Shown: positions 25,095-34,438, counted from the stretch's first letter. The stretch is 37,926 nt of DNA from Myxococcaceae bacterium (GCA_004173515.1 SECN01000107.1:1-37926), one strand, 5' to 3'. Translations and numbers: made by a program. Notes: a model not told the origin generated them from the sequence alone.

Positions 25095-26458
25095 GCGCAG
25101 GGAAGCCTTAACACGAAGGTCGTCCCCTGGCCGGGAATACTCTGGCAGGAGAGCGAGCCCCCGTGGGCCTGGAGGATTTGTTGGCTCACGGCCAGACCCA
25201 GGCCGGTGCCCCCTTCCTTCGTGGTGAAGAAGGGCTCGAAGAGGTGGCGGCGGACCTCCTCCGTCATCCCGTTGCCGGTGTCGCGCACGGACACCTCCAC
25301 GTCGCCCTCGCGCGGCAGGGTGGCCACGGTAAGCCGGCCCCCGGAGGGCATGGCCTCGCGGCTGTTGCGCAACAGGTTGAGGAACACCTGGCGAAGCTGC
25401 CCCTGGTCCGCGAGCACCCGGGGCGTGCCGGGGGCGAAGTCGCGCACCACCTCCACGCCCGCGCGCACCAGCTCCTCGCGGGTGAAGTCGAGCACCCCGT
25501 CGAGCACCGCGATGATGTCCTCCGGCTCCAGGTCCGGCCGGGCGGGGCGGGCCATGCGCAGGTACTGCTCGGTGACGTCGGTGAGGCGGTCCACCTCATG
25601 GGTGACGGCGGAGAGCAGCTCGCGCGCCTCCACGGCGGTGTCGGCGGAGTCGAACTCGGCGGTGGCCACCGCGTCCTGGAGCAGTTCGACATTGAGGCCG
25701 ATGGAGGACAGGGGGTTGCGCACCTCGTGGACGATCTGCGCGGAGATGCGGCCCACGGCGGCCAACTGTTCGGCGCGCATCAGCGCCTCGGCCTGCGACT
25801 TGAGCTGCGCTTCGCGGGCCTGGAGCGAGCGGGCCATCTGGTCGAACTCGCGCGCGAGCAGCGCCACCTCGTCGTCGCCGCGCACGCCCAACTGCGCGGA
25901 GTAGTCACCCTTGCCGATGCGCGACACGCCCTCGATGAGGGTGCGCACCGGGCGCAGCGTGCGGGCGGACCACGCGGTGACGCCCACGCCCACGCCGATG
26001 GCCATGATGGACAGCGCGATGATGGTGAAGACGGCCTCCACCGCGTGGCCGTAGGCCTGGGAGTTCTTCGACAGCTCGCCGAAGCGGGCGTCCAGCTCCA
26101 TGACGAAGGGCACCTCCCCGTCGGGGGCGAAGGTGAGCACCTCGCGGGCCTTGGCGCGGGCGGCCTCCAGGCGCTGGGCCATCTGCGGTGAGTAGTAGAG
26201 GCTGGCGAGCCGGATGAGCGCGCGGCGCGTCTCCACGCTGTTCTGCTCCAGCACGCGCTCGGTGTCCTTCTCCTGGCTGGTCTGGAAGGTCTCCAGCGCG
26301 GCGGCGTCCTGGGACAACTGGAGGTAGCCCTGGCTGACCAGGCGGATCTCCAGCCGGTTGCGGTGCAGCTCCGCCACGCTGAAGAGCGACACCGTCCCGA
26401 ACGTCAGCAGCACCAGCGCGTAGCCCAGGAAGATGCGGGTGGCGAGCGAGAGCTTCAT
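25091..26458 (-). CDS. Membrane sensor histidine kinase
   Basis: About 455 residues. A first membrane segment covers residues 8-30 and a second about 137-162, enclosing a 105-residue periplasmic helical sensor. A HAMP linker follows (LRPVRTLIEGVSRIGKGDY), then a dimerisation domain with phospho-acceptor H244 in HEVRNPLSSIG, then the ATPase domain with N-box NLLRNSREAM, DTGNGM, FEPFFTTKEGGTGLGL. The ATG at 26458 is preferred because the membrane segment starts right after it; an ATG at 26497 would add 13 residues. No response regulator is adjacent, so the partner is unknown. It precedes and overlaps the M16 peptidase gene. Confidence 0.92.
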   Translation of the reverse strand: MKLSLATRIFLGYALVLLTFGTVSLFSVAELHRNRLEIRLVSQGYLQLSQDAAALETFQTSQEKDTERVLEQNSVETRRALIRLASLYYSPQMAQRLEAARAKAREVLTFAPDGEVPFVMELDARFGELSKNSQAYGHAVEAVFTIIALSIMAIGVGVGVTAWSARTLRPVRTLIEGVSRIGKGDYSAQLGVRGDDEVALLAREFDQMARSLQAREAQLKSQAEALMRAEQLAAVGRISAQIVHEVRNPLSSIGLNVELLQDAVATAEFDSADTAVEARELLSAVTHEVDRLTDVTEQYLRMARPARPDLEPEDIIAVLDGVLDFTREELVRAGVEVVRDFAPGTPRVLADQGQLRQVFLNLLRNSREAMPSGGRLTVATLPREGDVEVSVRDTGNGMTEEVRRHLFEPFFTTKEGGTGLGLAVSQQILQAHGGSLSCQSIPGQGTTFVLRLPCA

Positions 26459-26592
26459 GCGGGAGGAGACAGGACATACGTCCTGGGGCGGGCGCATTAC
26501 AGCGCAATCCCCGGCGGCCCGCCTGCTTCCGCCCTTGCCGGGCGTCCAGACTTCGTCCCTCCCGGACAGAAGCGGGCTGGTAGCGTCCCCCC

Positions 26593-28098
26593 ATGTCCCC
26601 GCGCTCCGTCCGCTTCACGCTCCTGGCCGCCCTGCTGGCCCTCACCGCGGCCTGTGGCGAGAAGGCGGTCACCCCCTCCCTGGACCTCGTCACGACCTCC
26701 TGTGCCGGCACGCCGCCCCTGGAAGGGGTGACGCACCTGCGCTTCCGCGTCAGCGGGCCCGGGCTGGACACGCCCCGGGAGCGGGTGTCGACGGTGCGGT
26801 GGACGCCAGGGGATGTCCCGGCGGTTCCGCAAGGCAGCGCGCGGGTGCTGGAGGTGCGGGCGTACGCGGGGGCTCAGGACCGGGGCGGCCAGTTGCGGTC
26901 CTTGGGGCGGACGGCGCCCTTCGACGTCGCGGAGGGACAGGCGCCGTCGGTGCGGGTGTTCCTGCGACGGCTGGGCGAGTTCGCGCCGGTCAATCAGGCG
27001 GCGAATCCCGACACGTGCGCGGTGCCGCTCGAAACGCGGGTGGCGCACACGGCGACGCTGCTGGCGGATGGGCGGGTGTTGATCGCTGGCGGCTATGCGC
27101 CCGGGAGGGACGGCGCGCGGCCGGTGTCGGGGACGACGGAGGTGTTCGACCCGGTGGCGGGAACGTTCAGCCCCGGGCCGGACGTGGGCGCACGGGCCTT
27201 CCACACGGCGTCGTTGCTGCCCAAGGGGACGGTGCTGCTGACGGGAGGCGCGGAGACGTTGGATCTGCTGTCGTTGCAGCGCACGGCGCGCGTCGTGGAT
27301 GTGGTCGCGGGTGAAGCGAGCACGTTGGAGCCGAAGGTCGCGCGCTACCAGCACGCGGCGGCGGTGGATGCGGAAGGTCGTGTGCTGCTGGTGGGCGGCC
27401 GTTCCGCGGACGGGCAGGTGGTGGCCACGCTCGAAGGCTTTCACCCGGGACGTGGAAGTTTCTTCGCCGTGCCCACGCCGTTGCCGCGCGCGGACGCGGT
27501 GGCGACGGGGACGCGGGATGGCCGAACGCTGTTGGTGGCGGGGGGCGCGAACGCGACGGGACTCCAGGCGCGGGTGCAGGGCTTCGTGTTCGATCAGACG
27601 ACCTTCTCCCCGGCGTCGTCGTCGGGGGCCGAACTCAAGGTGCCCCGGGTGGGGGCTTCCGTGGCGATGCTCGGCCTGACGGAGGAGGTGCCCCGCCCGT
27701 TGGTGATGGGGGGCGTGGATCCGCTGAACGGCGCGCGTGCCGTGAGCGCGTCCGAGTTCCTGGAGGGCGTGGCCCTGGCGAGCACCGGTCCCGCGTTGTT
27801 TCCCCGAAGCCATGCCTGCGCGGTGTCGCTGACGGACGGTCGGGTGGTGCTGCTGGGGGGACAGGGGGATGACTTCGGCACGCCGCGCGCGACGGCGTGG
27901 GCGGAGTTGATCCTTCCGGTGAAGGACGGTCGGCCCATCGTGCTGGGTCTGCCGCTGATGCCGCAGCCGCGCACGGGGCTTTCGTGCACGGCGCTCCCGG
28001 ATGGGTCGGTGCTCGTGGTGGGCGGCGTGGACGACAGCATGGGCGAACCCCGGGCGCCAATCGAAGCGCTGGTCCTGATGCCTCCGCCGCGCGACTGA
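26593..28098 (+). CDS. Kelch-like repeat lipoprotein
   Basis: 501 residues with a lipoprotein signal peptide (LTAAC, cysteine near 21). From about residue 150 there are repeated blade-like units of the Kelch/galactose-oxidase type: HTATLLADGRVLIAGGY, HTASLLPKGTVLLTGGA, QHAAAVDAEGRVLLVGG, AVSLTDGRVVLLGGQ, CTALPDGSVLVVGGVD. This predicts a beta-propeller on the outer surface of a membrane. Such proteins are abundant in myxobacteria and mostly uncharacterised. The galactose oxidase active-site residues are not evident, so enzymatic activity is not claimed. The gene diverges from the kinase gene and has no clear ribosome binding site before the ATG. Confidence 0.88.
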   Translation: MSPRSVRFTLLAALLALTAACGEKAVTPSLDLVTTSCAGTPPLEGVTHLRFRVSGPGLDTPRERVSTVRWTPGDVPAVPQGSARVLEVRAYAGAQDRGGQLRSLGRTAPFDVAEGQAPSVRVFLRRLGEFAPVNQAANPDTCAVPLETRVAHTATLLADGRVLIAGGYAPGRDGARPVSGTTEVFDPVAGTFSPGPDVGARAFHTASLLPKGTVLLTGGAETLDLLSLQRTARVVDVVAGEASTLEPKVARYQHAAAVDAEGRVLLVGGRSADGQVVATLEGFHPGRGSFFAVPTPLPRADAVATGTRDGRTLLVAGGANATGLQARVQGFVFDQTTFSPASSSGAELKVPRVGASVAMLGLTEEVPRPLVMGGVDPLNGARAVSASEFLEGVALASTGPALFPRSHACAVSLTDGRVVLLGGQGDDFGTPRATAWAELILPVKDGRPIVLGLPLMPQPRTGLSCTALPDGSVLVVGGVDDSMGEPRAPIEALVLMPPPRD

Positions 28099-28138
28099 AG
28101 TGGGCACGCTCCGGGCGGACTGTTAGCGTCCAGGTCCT

Positions 28139-29059
28139 ATGGTGACCTGCCTACCTGCCCGGTTTGCCCTGGCCGTGCTCCTGCTGAGCGCGGCGGTGGA
28201 AGCGCGGGAGCCCGGGGTCCGCACGGTGCTGCTGTCGGAGCACCCCGAGGACTTCACTCCGAGCGTCTACGTGAAGGGCGCGGTCTCCACCGTCCTGCGC
28301 TTCGAGGCCCCCGTGGATCCGTCGAAGACCCGGATGCTGGCCTGGGAGGGCCGGTTCGAGCCGCTGTTGGTCGGTGGCCGCAAGGTGGTCGTGGAGCCGC
28401 TTCGGGACCTGGGGGAGGACGAAGGCGTGCCCCTGCTGGTGACGCTTACGAACGGAAAGGAGATCCCGTTCCTCCTACGGCCTCCCGGCCAGGGGGGAGG
28501 TGCCGCGTTGGATCAGCAGGTGAACGTGTTCGAGGATCGGCAGCGCTACGAGGCCATGTACTCGACGCTGATGGAATCGCTCAAACAGCAGCGGGTCCTG
28601 GAGGCGGAGAACGCGCGCCTGCGCGAAGAGGAGCGCTCTCCAGATCATGCACTCGCCACGCTCGTGGCCAATGGGGATCTCACGCAAACCCCCTTCGCGC
28701 TCGGCCAGCGATGGCGGCTCAAGGAGGAAGGTGCGGACATCGTCGTCGAGATCCTGACGAGCAAGAAGGTACCGAAAGTGGCGGTGCTGTTCACCGTCAC
28801 CAATCGCGATGCGAAGAGACCCTGGAAGCTGATGGAAGCCCAGCTGTCCACGGTGTCAGGGAAGAAGCCACGTCCGTTCGCGCTGCGCATGCAGCAGGAT
28901 GAAATCGCGCCGGGCTCCGTGGGCCGGATCGCCGTCATCGCGGATGACAGCGTCTTCCAATCGCCCCAGGGCGTGGAGCAACTGGCGCTGGAGCTGTTCC
29001 GAGCGGACGGGTTGTCGCAGGCCTACCTCGTCCTGGAATGGCGCCTCTTCAAGGAGTAG
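28139..29059 (+). CDS. DUF2381 family protein
   Basis: 306 residues with a cleavable signal peptide (LLLSAAVEAREPG) and the layout of DUF2381, a family first seen in Myxococcus xanthus and largely confined to myxobacteria. A short coiled coil lies in the middle (QQRVLEAENARLREEE), flanked by two beta-rich domains, the second reading AVLFTVTNRD and FALRMQQDEIAPGSVGRI. It is probably secreted or periplasmic. In other myxobacteria these genes often neighbour serine/threonine kinases; none is present in this window. The lipoprotein gene downstream begins 11 bases after the stop, so the two probably form a unit. Confidence 0.85.
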   Translation: MVTCLPARFALAVLLLSAAVEAREPGVRTVLLSEHPEDFTPSVYVKGAVSTVLRFEAPVDPSKTRMLAWEGRFEPLLVGGRKVVVEPLRDLGEDEGVPLLVTLTNGKEIPFLLRPPGQGGGAALDQQVNVFEDRQRYEAMYSTLMESLKQQRVLEAENARLREEERSPDHALATLVANGDLTQTPFALGQRWRLKEEGADIVVEILTSKKVPKVAVLFTVTNRDAKRPWKLMEAQLSTVSGKKPRPFALRMQQDEIAPGSVGRIAVIADDSVFQSPQGVEQLALELFRADGLSQAYLVLEWRLFKE

Positions 29060-29070
29060 ATCGAACCGAC

Positions 29071-29562
29071 ATGAGCCCATCGCGCATGATGTCCCCCGTC
29101 GTTCTTGTGCTGGCCCTGGTGTTGGGCTGCACCACGACCCGAGGGGGCGTGGGGTTGCGCCCGGATGGAACTCCAGGGCCTGAGGACTGCCCCGAGGAGG
29201 CGCTGCAGACGATGCGGATCCTCCGCCTGCGTGTCAGCGATGGCGCCTGGGCTGAACTCGACATCAATCAAGACGGTATCAGTCCCATCACACTCTATGA
29301 CGGTCCCGTGGAGAGCCGGTTGAACACCAGCTTCGGACCGTTTGAACCGGGCACCCGCCTCTACGGGCGTGTCTGGACGGGAGGTCCCCAGGCGGTCGTC
29401 CGGTACTACGAAGCGCATCCGACCGACGGCGACAAGGTCTCCATCTGCGCGGTGGCGCGGCTATCGAAGGGACAGCTCCGGAAACGACCCGACTCCAAGC
29501 CGGGGACGGCCATCCTCGAGTTCTCGAGCGCAGCGGTCGACATCGTCGATTCCTTCCGCTGA
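29071..29562 (+). CDS. Small lipoprotein, function unknown
   Basis: 163 residues with a lipoprotein signal peptide (LALVLGC, cysteine near 20) followed by a beta-rich domain. Three further cysteines lie in the mature part (EDCPEE, SICAV). The ATG at 29071 is chosen because the signal peptide follows it; the only Shine-Dalgarno-like AAGGAG overlaps the end of the DUF2381 gene and is rather distant. It follows that gene by 11 bases and probably acts with it at the envelope. A strong GC-rich hairpin follows the stop. Confidence 0.75.
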   Translation: MSPSRMMSPVVLVLALVLGCTTTRGGVGLRPDGTPGPEDCPEEALQTMRILRLRVSDGAWAELDINQDGISPITLYDGPVESRLNTSFGPFEPGTRLYGRVWTGGPQAVVRYYEAHPTDGDKVSICAVARLSKGQLRKRPDSKPGTAILEFSSAAVDIVDSFR

Positions 29563-29569
29563 AACACGA

Positions 29570-29603
29570 AGGCCCCGCGTCCCGGTGAAGGGAGGCGGGG
29601 CCT
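29570..29603. terminator. Hairpin between convergent genes
   Basis: A perfect 9-base stem, AGGCCCCGC (29570-29578) and GCGGGGCCT (29595-29603), with a 16-base loop. It lies between the stops of two convergent genes and can act in both directions. No T-tract follows on either strand, so if it terminates, it may be assisted or simply slow transcription. Confidence 0.6.
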
Positions 29604-29627
29604 CGGTGCTTCAAGCCTCTACTTCAC

Positions 29628-30597
29628 TCAGGCGTTGGACGACGAGGCCTCGGAGGGCTTCGCCTCGCCCTCGGTGGAGGCGGCCGGCGCGGCGGTCTCC
29701 ACGGGAGCGGTCTCGACGGGCGTGGCCGGGGCGGCGGCGCGGGCCTCCGCTTCGGCGCGGGCGCGGGCGACCTCGTCGCTGCGCTGATCGCTGGCGGCGA
29801 CCTCGTCCGGCGTCAGCTCCGTGCGCTCGGCGAGCATGCCCGTCTTCTTTCGTCACGGCCAGGATGCGGGCCTGGGTGTCGGTGCGGCCCTTGATGCGGC
29901 GCAGCTCCTTCTCCAGCTCCACGGCGCGCGCGCGGTCCTTGTTCGCCGCGGTCTCCAGCCGGTCCATCTTCTCGCGGTCCGCGTCGTTCAGCTCGCGGTA
30001 GCGGCGCACGGGCTCGGCCGGGGCCACCGGCGTGGACGGCACCGACACCGCCGCGCTCACCACGGGCTCGCTCGCGGGCGCGGCGATCTGATCCGACGAC
30101 GTGGGGGCCGCGACGGGCGCGGGCACGGGCGTCACGGCCTGCACGGGGGCGGGGGCTTCACGGCGGCGGTTGCCACCGCGCGAGTCGGCCTCGGCGCGCA
30201 GCTTGGCGTTCTCCGTCAGGGCGTGCGACAGCTCCTCGCGCGTCTGCGCGAGCTGGATGCTGGCGTTGCGCTCCACCTCGGCGCGGGCCTTGACCAGGTC
30301 CTGCGCGCCCTTGTCGCCTTCCTTCTGGTCGAAGAGCTTGCGCTTCGTCTGCTTGAGCTGCTCCTTGACCTCCTGGAGCTGCACGCGCTGTTCGTCCAGC
30401 TCCTTCTGCTTGCGCTGGACCTCCGACTCCGCCTTGGCGCGAGCCTTGGTCTCCGACTCCAACTCCCCACGGAAAGAGGGCGATGAGACCGACGGGCGGT
30501 TCGCGGTACCGCTCGAAGCGCCGCCCTTGTCTCCGAAGAGCAGCAGGCCGAGCGTCACGGCGAAACCGATCGATACCAGGATGAGAGCAACGACCAA
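29628..30597 (-). CDS. Membrane-anchored coiled-coil protein, frameshifted near its 3' end
   Basis: The product begins with one membrane segment (ALILVSIGFAVTLGLLLFG), then a long charged coiled coil (residues about 45-155), a Pro/Ala/Val-rich linker and a second coiled region (DREKMDRLETAANKDRARAVELEKELRR). It resembles other FimV- or TolA-like bridge proteins only in general build. The start is probably the TTG at 30597, with GGAGG eight bases upstream. At 29848-29850 an extra base shifts the frame: the expected VTKKTGMLAERTELTPDEV becomes VTKEDGHARRAHG. In the restored frame the protein ends at 29628 with an Ala/Glu-rich tail; unrepaired, it runs to 29611 with an Arg-rich tail foreign to the rest. 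It is either a sequencing error or a recent mutation. Confidence 0.75.
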
Positions 30598-30823
30598 GGG
30601 AACAACCTCCACAGAAGGATGCAAAAAACGGGGCAGCCTACCGCTCGGACATGGCGCGTCAAGGCTTCACTGGCGGAGAAGGCCCCGGGCTCCAGCCGCA
30701 CCAGCCGGGCCTCGAAGCCCCGCCTGCCGTGCGCCGCCAATCCCACCCCGGTCCTGGCGCGCGCGCCGTTGAGTCCGTAAACAGGGGGTTCGCGGGAGTC
30801 TTCACGGGAGTCCAAGCAAGCCC

Positions 30824-31675
30824 ATGGCGCACCTGGAGCTGAAGCCGAAGCAGGACGTGTCGAGCTTCCGCAAGCTCGCCATCGGAAGCTGGACCACCGC
30901 GTACGACCCCACCGTCTACGGCACGCTGACGGTGCGCATGGACGCGGCGCTCGCGTACCTGGACGCGCACCACCAATGCACCGGGGTCCGGCTCACCCCC
31001 CTGCACCTGGTCCTCAAGGCCCTGGGGGAAGGGCTGCGCCGCTGTCCGGACGCCAACGCGCTCCTGCGCTTCCAGCGCATCTACCTGCGCCAGCACATCA
31101 CCCTGTGCGCGCTGGTGCCGGACGGCAATCCGGACCGGCCCGGGCTCACGCCCGCACGCATCGAGGACGTGGACCAGAAGGACCTGCACGCCGTCGCGCA
31201 GGAACTGGAGGCTGCGGTGACGCGGGCGCGTGAAGGCCGCGACGCCGCGCTGGAGAAGGGCCGGGGCCTCTTGAAGCGCGTCCCGCCGCTGCTGCTCCAC
31301 CGCTTCACCGGGCTGATGTCGTTCCTGTCGTACACGCTGAACGTGGATCCGGACTGGCTGGGCCTGCCCCGGGATCCGTTCGGATCCGCGGTGGTGGTGG
31401 ACGCGGGAAAACTGGGCCTGGACACGGCGTACCTGCCGCTCGCGCCCTTCACCCGCGTGCCCATCTTCATCGCGCCCGGCGCGGTGCGGGAGGTGGCGGT
31501 GGTGGAGGAGGGCAGGGTGGTGCCCGGCCGGGTGATGAGCCTCAACGCGTCCTTCGACCACCGCTTCATCGACGGCTACCACGCGGGTGTCATCGCCAAC
31601 ACGCTGCGCGAGCTGCTGGAGCACCCGGCGGCGTTCTTCGACGCGCCGCCGGGCGCTCCTGCCTCAATCCGCTAA
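30824..31675 (+). CDS. Stand-alone 2-oxoacid dehydrogenase acyltransferase (E2 catalytic) domain
   Basis: 283 residues corresponding to only the catalytic domain of dihydrolipoamide acyltransferases. The CoA-dependent acyltransferase core is present with the active-site block FDHRFIDG near residues 244-251 and an upstream LHLVLKALGEGLRR. The lipoyl domain and the E1/E3 binding domain of a full E2 are absent, and no E1 or E3 genes lie nearby. Such lone domains occur in actinobacteria and myxobacteria and probably transfer acyl groups to or from CoA with other substrates. The stop overlaps that of the convergent M48 peptidase gene by a few bases. No clear ribosome binding site precedes the ATG at 30824. 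Confidence 0.88.
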   Translation: MAHLELKPKQDVSSFRKLAIGSWTTAYDPTVYGTLTVRMDAALAYLDAHHQCTGVRLTPLHLVLKALGEGLRRCPDANALLRFQRIYLRQHITLCALVPDGNPDRPGLTPARIEDVDQKDLHAVAQELEAAVTRAREGRDAALEKGRGLLKRVPPLLLHRFTGLMSFLSYTLNVDPDWLGLPRDPFGSAVVVDAGKLGLDTAYLPLAPFTRVPIFIAPGAVREVAVVEEGRVVPGRVMSLNASFDHRFIDGYHAGVIANTLRELLEHPAAFFDAPPGAPASIR

Positions 31676-32649
31676 TACGCGTACTCCCAGCCGCCGCGCG
31701 CCCGCGCTCCACCGCCCCGGCGCGCGCTCATCTCGCGCAGCCGGCGCACGCGCTCCGGGATGGGCGGGTGCGTGGAGAACAGCGACATCACCCCGCCGTG
31801 GTGCAGCGGGTTGACGATGAACAGGTGCGAGGTGGCGGGGGCCCGGTCGTACGGCATGGCCTCCGCGGCGCGCTCCATCTTCAACAGGGCGCTCGCCAGC
31901 GCGTCCGGGTCGCCGCACAGCTCCGCGCCCGTGGCGTCCGCGCCGTACTCGCGCGAGCGGCTCACCGCCAACTGCAACAGCGTGGCGGCGATGGGGGCGA
32001 CGAGCAGCAGGCCCAGGTTGGACAGCGCCCCGGCCACGCCGCCGCCCTCGTCGTCGTCGCTCCGGCTGAGCATGCTGCCGCCGAACCAGAAGAGCATCTG
32101 CGCCGCGTAGCTGATGATGCCCGCGAGCGTCGCGGCCACCGTGCCGATGAGCGTGTCGCGGTTGCGCACGTGGCCAATCTCATGCGCCAGCACGCCTTCC
32201 AGCTCGCGCCGGTCCAGGATGTCCACGATGCCCGCCGTCACCGCCACCGCCGCGTGGCTGGGGTTGCGGCCCGTGGCGAACGCGTTGGGCTGCCGCGTGG
32301 GCAGCAGGTACACCTTCGGCTTGGGCATGCCCGCCCGGGCGGACAGGCGCTCCACCATCTCGTGCAGCCAGGGCGCCTGCTCGTAGGGGAGCGGCTGCGC
32401 GCCATGGATGGCCAGCGCGATGCGGTCGCTGAACCAGTACGAACCGAAGTTCATCACCACCGCGAAGAAGCCCGCCATCGCGAGCCCCTGCGCGCCGCCC
32501 AGCCGCTGGCCGATGACGAGCACCAGCGCCGTCAACCCGGCCAGGAGGACGGTCGTCTTCAAGGCGTTGCCCAGCCGGTGCCACCCGCCGCCCTTGAGCG
32601 CCGGTGCGGCCGGTCCTCGGGATGTCATGTGGGGGTCACGCTGCGCCAT
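31672..32649 (-). CDS. M48 family membrane metalloprotease (HtpX-like)
   Basis: 325 residues with the zinc motif H156EIGH160 in VLAHEIGHVRNRDTL and membrane segments before it (VLLAGLTALVLVIGQRL, LAMAGFFAVVMNFGSYWF) and after it (IGTVAATLAGIISYAAQML, LGLLLVAPIAATLLQLAV). The third ligand is in SREYGADATGAEL. This matches HtpX, which degrades misfolded membrane proteins in the inner membrane. The ATG at 32649 is preferred, with CGAGGA close upstream; ATGs at 32685 and 32628 are alternatives. Downstream there is an Arg/Gly-rich C-terminus. It converges with the acyltransferase gene; no heat-shock promoter could be recognised. Confidence 0.92.
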   Translation of the reverse strand: MAQRDPHMTSRGPAAPALKGGGWHRLGNALKTTVLLAGLTALVLVIGQRLGGAQGLAMAGFFAVVMNFGSYWFSDRIALAIHGAQPLPYEQAPWLHEMVERLSARAGMPKPKVYLLPTRQPNAFATGRNPSHAAVAVTAGIVDILDRRELEGVLAHEIGHVRNRDTLIGTVAATLAGIISYAAQMLFWFGGSMLSRSDDDEGGGVAGALSNLGLLLVAPIAATLLQLAVSRSREYGADATGAELCGDPDALASALLKMERAAEAMPYDRAPATSHLFIVNPLHHGGVMSLFSTHPPIPERVRRLREMSARRGGGARARGGWEYAY

Positions 32650-32789
32650 GGTCCTCGTTCCGTGCCTTTCGTCCCGGTCCACCACGGGGGACCCAGGAAA
32701 CGTAAGCAGGAGCAGGGGGCCGTCAATGAAGCCGGGAAGCGGGGCCCGGGCTGCCCCGACGTCCGACCTGCTTCACCGGCTGGCGTGCC

Positions 32790-33209
32790 TCACAGGTAGA
32801 AACGATCCGTCACGCCCGCCGTACGCTGGAGGATGGCGCTCCAGCCCAGCCATACGTCGACGCCACTGTCGCCCGCCTTCGACTCGCCCCCCAGGGCACC
32901 GAGCGAGCCCGTGCAGCCGGCCAGCGTCGCGAGCCCCGACTCCCGCAGGTGCTCCAGGAGGGCGCGCAGCGTGGGCATGCGCCGGGCCTCGAAGCGGTCG
33001 CTGATGTCCTCACGGCCGGTGAAGTCCGGCTCGTCCAGACGGTCCAGCAGGAAACGCTCCAGTGCCCACCAGAACAGGTACACCTCCGCGCGCCGCCCGG
33101 AGGCCACCGCCGCCGCCGCGATGGAGAGGCCTTGGTGCACGCGGTCATATTCGCCCCCGTGCAGGAAGACGACGACCCTGTTTTCCGGCGCGCTCACGCA
33201 CGGGCTCAT
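32790..33209 (-). CDS. DsrE/DsrF-like protein
   Basis: 139 residues if started at the ATG at 33209. The pattern RVVVFLHGGEYDRVHQGLSIAAAAVASGRRAEVYLFWWALERFL is that of the DsrE/DsrF/YchN fold, and a cysteine appears in LATLAGCTGSLGAL where this family often carries a functional Cys. DsrE-like proteins handle sulfur in sulfur oxidisers and tRNA thiolation, but many are of unknown role, as here. The open frame extends 40 residues upstream without family features. The gene diverges from the mevalonate operon, 146 bases before the isomerase start, and has no evident link to it. Confidence 0.7.
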   Translation of the reverse strand: MSPCVSAPENRVVVFLHGGEYDRVHQGLSIAAAAVASGRRAEVYLFWWALERFLLDRLDEPDFTGREDISDRFEARRMPTLRALLEHLRESGLATLAGCTGSLGALGGESKAGDSGVDVWLGWSAILQRTAGVTDRFYL

Positions 33210-33355
33210 ACCGTCCAGAAGACGTGCCGTCCATTCGCGCCCCGAGTGCGACCGCCCAGGCCCTTTGGCTTGCACCCCGGCCCCGGCACTTGCTAGGAAT
33301 CCAACGGAATTACAGGTTTCTTGCTGCAACGACAGAGCGGGCGGCTTTCCGGCAC

Positions 33356-34414
33356 ATGGGCGACGAGACGACAGCCAGGCGCAAGGATGCTCACCTCGAT
33401 CTGTGCGCGACCGGCGAGGTAGAGCCCCCGCAGAACTCGACGCTGCTGGAGCACGTCCACCTCATCCACTGCGCCATGCCGGAGATGGCGGCGGACGAGG
33501 TCGACCTGTCCACGCCGTTGCTGGGCAAGTCGCTGCGCGCGCCCCTGCTCGTCACCGGCATGACCGGAGGCACCGAGCGTGCGGGGGCCGTCAACCGCGA
33601 CCTGGCGCTGCTCGCCGAGCGGCACGGGCTGGCCTTCGGGGTCGGCAGCCAGCGCGCGATGGCGGAGGACGCCTCGCGCACGGCCTCGTACGCGGTGCGC
33701 GACGTGGCGCCCACGGTGGCGCTCATCGGCAACATCGGGCTGTATCAGGCCATCGGGCTGGGCGTGGACGGCGTGCGGCGGCTGTCGGACGCCATTGGCG
33801 CGGACGGCATGGCGCTGCACCTGAACGCCGGCCAGGAGCTGACGCAGCCCGAGGGCGACCGCGACTTCCGGGGCGGCTACCGCGTGGTGGAGGAGCTGGC
33901 GCGGGCGCTGGGCGACCGGCTGCTGGTGAAGGAGACCGGGTGCGGCATCGGTCCGGACGTGGCGCGGCGGCTGGTGGAGCTGGGCGTGCGCAACGTGGAT
34001 GTCTCCGGGCTGGGCGGCACGTCGTGGGTGCGCGTGGAGCAGCTTCGCGCGACCGGTTCGCAGGCGCAGGTGGGCGCGGAGTTCAGCGGCTGGGGCATCC
34101 CCACCGCGGCGGCCATCGCCAGCGTGCGCAGGGCGGTGGGGCCCGACGTGCGGCTCGTCGCCAGCGGCGGGGTGCGGGGTGGGTTGGATTGCGCGAAGGT
34201 GCTCGCCCTGGGCGCGGACCTGGCGGGCATGGCGCTTCCGTTGTTCCGGGCCCAGCAGCAGGGGGGCCTCGCGGGTGCGGAAGAGGCGTTGAAGGTCATC
34301 CTGACGGCCCTGCGACAGGCGCTGGTGCTGACGGGAAGTCGGAACGTCGCGGAGTTGCGGCAGCGTCCGCGCGTGGTGTCCGGAGCTCTGAAGGATTGGT
34401 TGGCGGCCCTGTGA
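33356..34414 (+). CDS. fni: Type 2 isopentenyl-diphosphate isomerase
   Basis: 352 residues, the usual size of the FMN-dependent isomerase that interconverts isopentenyl and dimethylallyl diphosphate. Family segments are visible in order: RRKDAHLDLC at the start, LLVTGMTGGTERAG, GSQRAM, HLNAGQELTQPEGDR with the catalytic Gln, KETGCGIG, SGLGGTSW, and SGGVRGGLD plus LALGADLAGMALP for FMN phosphate. It is unrelated in fold to the type 1 enzyme. The ATG at 33356 is where the family begins; no strong ribosome binding site precedes it. It starts a run of mevalonate pathway genes and is separated from HMG-CoA reductase by 24 bases. Confidence 0.95.
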   Translation: MGDETTARRKDAHLDLCATGEVEPPQNSTLLEHVHLIHCAMPEMAADEVDLSTPLLGKSLRAPLLVTGMTGGTERAGAVNRDLALLAERHGLAFGVGSQRAMAEDASRTASYAVRDVAPTVALIGNIGLYQAIGLGVDGVRRLSDAIGADGMALHLNAGQELTQPEGDRDFRGGYRVVEELARALGDRLLVKETGCGIGPDVARRLVELGVRNVDVSGLGGTSWVRVEQLRATGSQAQVGAEFSGWGIPTAAAIASVRRAVGPDVRLVASGGVRGGLDCAKVLALGADLAGMALPLFRAQQQGGLAGAEEALKVILTALRQALVLTGSRNVAELRQRPRVVSGALKDWLAAL

Positions 34415-34438
34415 AGCAGGGTGGCTCGAAGGAAGAAC

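Noticed and set aside
26497..28107. Minus-strand open frame of over 500 codons antisense to the Kelch-like gene
   Set aside because: Arg/His-rich shadow; the plus strand encodes a lipoprotein signal and repeated blades.
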